Source of the DNA: JAGXQV01 sp964527565
GTDB taxonomy: Bacteria > Pseudomonadota > Gammaproteobacteria > Burkholderiales > Sulfuricellaceae
NCBI GenBank assembly: GCA_964527565.1
Contig: CAZGOY010000050.1
Coordinates: 1-21,945 of the forward strand
Direction of reading: 5' to 3'
DNA: 21,945 nt
Shown: positions 20,004-21,945 of the stretch, in pieces
Numbering within the stretch: position 1 is the first letter of the stretch
Layout: every line of letters starts with the position of its first letter
Made by a program: the position numbers and the translations under genes
Notes under the pieces: model-generated
Databases searched by the model: none
Told to the model about the DNA's origin: nothing
Seen by the model: the letters and a program-made list of their open reading frames with translations, nothing else

Positions 20004-21945
20004 ATGGTCAGCAGGCATAAACGTGCCGGGAAGGGTAAACCTGACGGCGGCATGGCTCTAGCGGAAGTTTTTCCGCCGGAAGCGGAGCGTGAGCAGATGG
20101 CTTTCCTGTTCCACGCAGGGCGGCATGCCGAGCTGGAAAATATGGCTCGGCAATTGATCGCTTCCTATCCGGGATCGGGGTTCGTCTGGATGTTGCTGGG
20201 TTTGTCCTTGCGCGCGCAGGGTAGGGATGGGGTGCCCGCCCTGAGCAAGGCCGCCGCCTTATCTCCTGACGATGCGGAAATCCACAGCAATCTGGGCAAT
20301 CTCCTGTGGGAAAAACAGCAATTCGAGGCCGCCGTGGTCAGTTGCCGCCGGGCGGTGGCGCTGGCGCCTGGCCTGGCCGCCGCGCACAACAACCTGGGCA
20401 ATGCCCTGCGCGATCTGGGGAAACCGGAAGAGGCAGCGGCCTGTTTTCGTCAGGCGCTGGAAATCTTGCCGGATTATGCGGCGGCCCACGCCAACCTTGG
20501 AAATGTCCTACGCGCTCTGGGACAGCCCGAGGCGGCCATGGCGAGTTGCCATCGTGCCTTGGAATTGGTGCCGGATTTTCCTTTGGCATACCTTTGCCTG
20601 GGCTGCGCGTTGCAGGACACCAGGCAGTTTGCAAAAGCAGAAAAGGTTTACCGCCGGGCGCTCCTGGTCAAGCCGGATTTCGCCGAGGCGCACAATAATC
20701 TGGCAGCGGTGCTGCGCGCGCTCGGACGCCTGGATGAAGCGGCGGCGAGCGCCCGCCGTGCGCTGGGATGCCAGCCGGATTTTGCCGAAGCGGCCTGTAA
20801 TCTGGGATTGGTGCTATGGGACCTGGAGCAACTGGCGGAAGCAGAGAAAAGCTATCGCCGGGCACTGGCGCTGAAGCCGGATTTGCCCATGGTCTGGAAC
20901 AATCTGGGCACCTTGCAACTGGACTTGGGTTTGCTGGACGAAGCCATTGCAAGCTATCGCCGGACCTTGGTGCTGGCTCCCGATTATGCGGACGGCTACA
21001 GCAACCTGTTGTTTGCGCTGAACTACCACCCGGACAAAAGCGCGGAAGAGATTTTTGAGGCCTACCGGGAATATGACGCGCGTTACGGGCAGATTCACCG
21101 GGAAAAATGGCGACCGCACCTGAACGAAAAGCGCCCGGAAAAACGCTTGCGTATCGGCTACGTCTCGCCGGATTTTCGCCATCACTCGTGCCGTTATTTT
21201 GTGGAACCGCTGCTGGCGCACCACGACAAAGCCCAAGTGGAAGTGACCGCCTATGCCGAGCTTGTGGGAGAAGACGAAGTAACGCAGCGCTACAAAGGCT
21301 ATGTAGACCACTGGGTGGTCACCACCGGGTTAAGCGACGATGCCATGGCGGAGCGCATCCGCACGGACGGGATAGACATCCTCATCGACCTGGCGGGACA
21401 CACCGACAAAAACCGTCTGGGCGTCTTCGCCCGCAAGCCCGCCCCGGTGCAGGCCAGCTGGCTGGGCTACGGCTACACCACGGGCTTGAGCGCCATCGAC
21501 TACCTGATTACCGATGACATCAGCGCCCCCCCCGGCAGTGAAGCCCTGTTCAGCGAACAACCGTGGCGGCTGGAAACGCCTTGCTACGCCTACCGTCCCG
21601 CCGAAAACATGGGCGCCCCCGGCGCCCTGCCGACCAAACAGAAAGGGCATATCACCTTTGGCACCCTCACGCGCGCCATCCGGCTCAACCACCGGGTCAT
21701 CCGTGCCTGGTCGGAAATCCTCAAGCGCGTACCGGACTCGCGGCTACTGGTGGACAGCAGGAACTACCGGGAAAGCGGCGCGCAAGAAAACCTGAAAGCG
21801 AAGTTTTCCGCCCACGGCATCGCCGCGGATCGGCTGGAGATGGGCTACCACAGCCCGCCGTGGGAGCTGCTGCGCGAAATCGACATTGGCCTGGACTGTT
21901 TCCCGCACAACAGCGGCACCACCCTGTTTGAAACGCTGTACATGG
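20004..21945 (+). CDS. TPR-repeat O-GlcNAc transferase-like (SPINDLY, GT41) protein, 3' end outside window
   Basis: At least 647 residues, cut by the window edge. The N-terminal half has eight consecutive 34-residue TPR units (about residues 57–328) with the usual NLG…L…A…RRAL…P-D pattern, which would hold the protein acceptor. The catalytic GT41 domain begins at RIGYVSPDFRHHS (residue 383) and continues through DGIDILIDLAGHT, PVQASWLGY, DYLITDD and GLDCFPHNSGTTLFETL. Such enzymes add a sugar from a nucleotide donor to Ser/Thr of proteins in the cytoplasm. Placed last in a sugar-making cluster, it could modify flagellin or another surface protein; that is inference. The start ATG at 20004 has a weak ribosome binding site; an in-frame ATG at 20052 is an alternative. 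Confidence 0.92.
   Translation, partial: MVSRHKRAGKGKPDGGMALAEVFPPEAEREQMAFLFHAGRHAELENMARQLIASYPGSGFVWMLLGLSLRAQGRDGVPALSKAAALSPDDAEIHSNLGNLLWEKQQFEAAVVSCRRAVALAPGLAAAHNNLGNALRDLGKPEEAAACFRQALEILPDYAAAHANLGNVLRALGQPEAAMASCHRALELVPDFPLAYLCLGCALQDTRQFAKAEKVYRRALLVKPDFAEAHNNLAAVLRALGRLDEAAASARRALGCQPDFAEAACNLGLVLWDLEQLAEAEKSYRRALALKPDLPMVWNNLGTLQLDLGLLDEAIASYRRTLVLAPDYADGYSNLLFALNYHPDKSAEEIFEAYREYDARYGQIHREKWRPHLNEKRPEKRLRIGYVSPDFRHHSCRYFVEPLLAHHDKAQVEVTAYAELVGEDEVTQRYKGYVDHWVVTTGLSDDAMAERIRTDGIDILIDLAGHTDKNRLGVFARKPAPVQASWLGYGYTTGLSAIDYLITDDISAPPGSEALFSEQPWRLETPCYAYRPAENMGAPGALPTKQKGHITFGTLTRAIRLNHRVIRAWSEILKRVPDSRLLVDSRNYRESGAQENLKAKFSAHGIAADRLEMGYHSPPWELLREIDIGLDCFPHNSGTTLFETLYM

Noticed and set aside
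20175..20990. Regular repeats of about 102 bp that could suggest a tandem or CRISPR-like array
   Set aside because: They are degenerate at the DNA level and match the 34-residue TPR period of the encoded protein.

Overview
The window is a dense, high-GC stretch of bacterial chromosome, nearly all coding. It most likely comes from a betaproteobacterium. The gene families and the dksA / smc–zipA–ligA neighbourhood fit that group, and a flavocytochrome-c sulfide dehydrogenase-type flavoprotein hints at a sulfur-oxidising relative such as the Nitrosomonadales/Sulfuricella/Gallionella side. The taxonomy is inferred from gene content only; there is no rRNA in the window.

Layout. (1) 1–2732, plus strand: the tail of an unidentified gene, a small exported c-type cytochrome, the ribosome-assembly GTPase rsgA, and a Tat-exported FccB-type flavoprotein. 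(2) 2749–3808, minus strand: a two-gene unit encoding an exported ankyrin-repeat protein and an exported DUF411 metal-binding-type protein. (3) 3809–4086: the only sizeable gene-poor gap (278 bp), with short repeats and a candidate dksA promoter. (4) 4087–12802, plus strand: dksA, a small conserved-looking protein, smc, zipA and ligA, with a Phd/PIN toxin–antitoxin pair inserted between smc and zipA. (5) 12786–14652: purine salvage, with hpt and an S-methyl-5'-thioinosine phosphorylase-type gene separated by a Uma2-family gene. (6) 14662–21945: a surface-sugar cluster with rfbF, a sugar C-methyltransferase, a second PIN toxin–antitoxin pair, an RfbC-type epimerase, a hexapeptide acyltransferase, an SDR reductase, a CmcI-type methyltransferase, and the start of a large TPR/O-GlcNAc-transferase-like (SPINDLY, GT41) protein cut by the window edge.

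How the genes work together. The sugar block reads as a pathway for an unusual branched 6-deoxysugar: nucleotide activation by RfbF, C-methylation, epimerisation, ketoreduction, O-acylation and O-methylation, then possibly transfer to protein by the GT41 enzyme. The CDP-glucose 4,6-dehydratase (RfbG) expected beside RfbF is absent from the window. In the purine block, MTI phosphorylase would release hypoxanthine and Hpt would convert it to IMP.

The most unusual feature is an 88-bp nested palindrome made of two inverted REP-like units (6737–6824). It lies inside the smc reading frame, in the region of the hinge domain, and is translated without stop or frameshift. Two toxin–antitoxin modules placed inside otherwise coherent operons are the other clear sign of mobile or selfish DNA. 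I found no tRNA, rRNA, CRISPR array, transposase gene or convincing rho-independent terminator.
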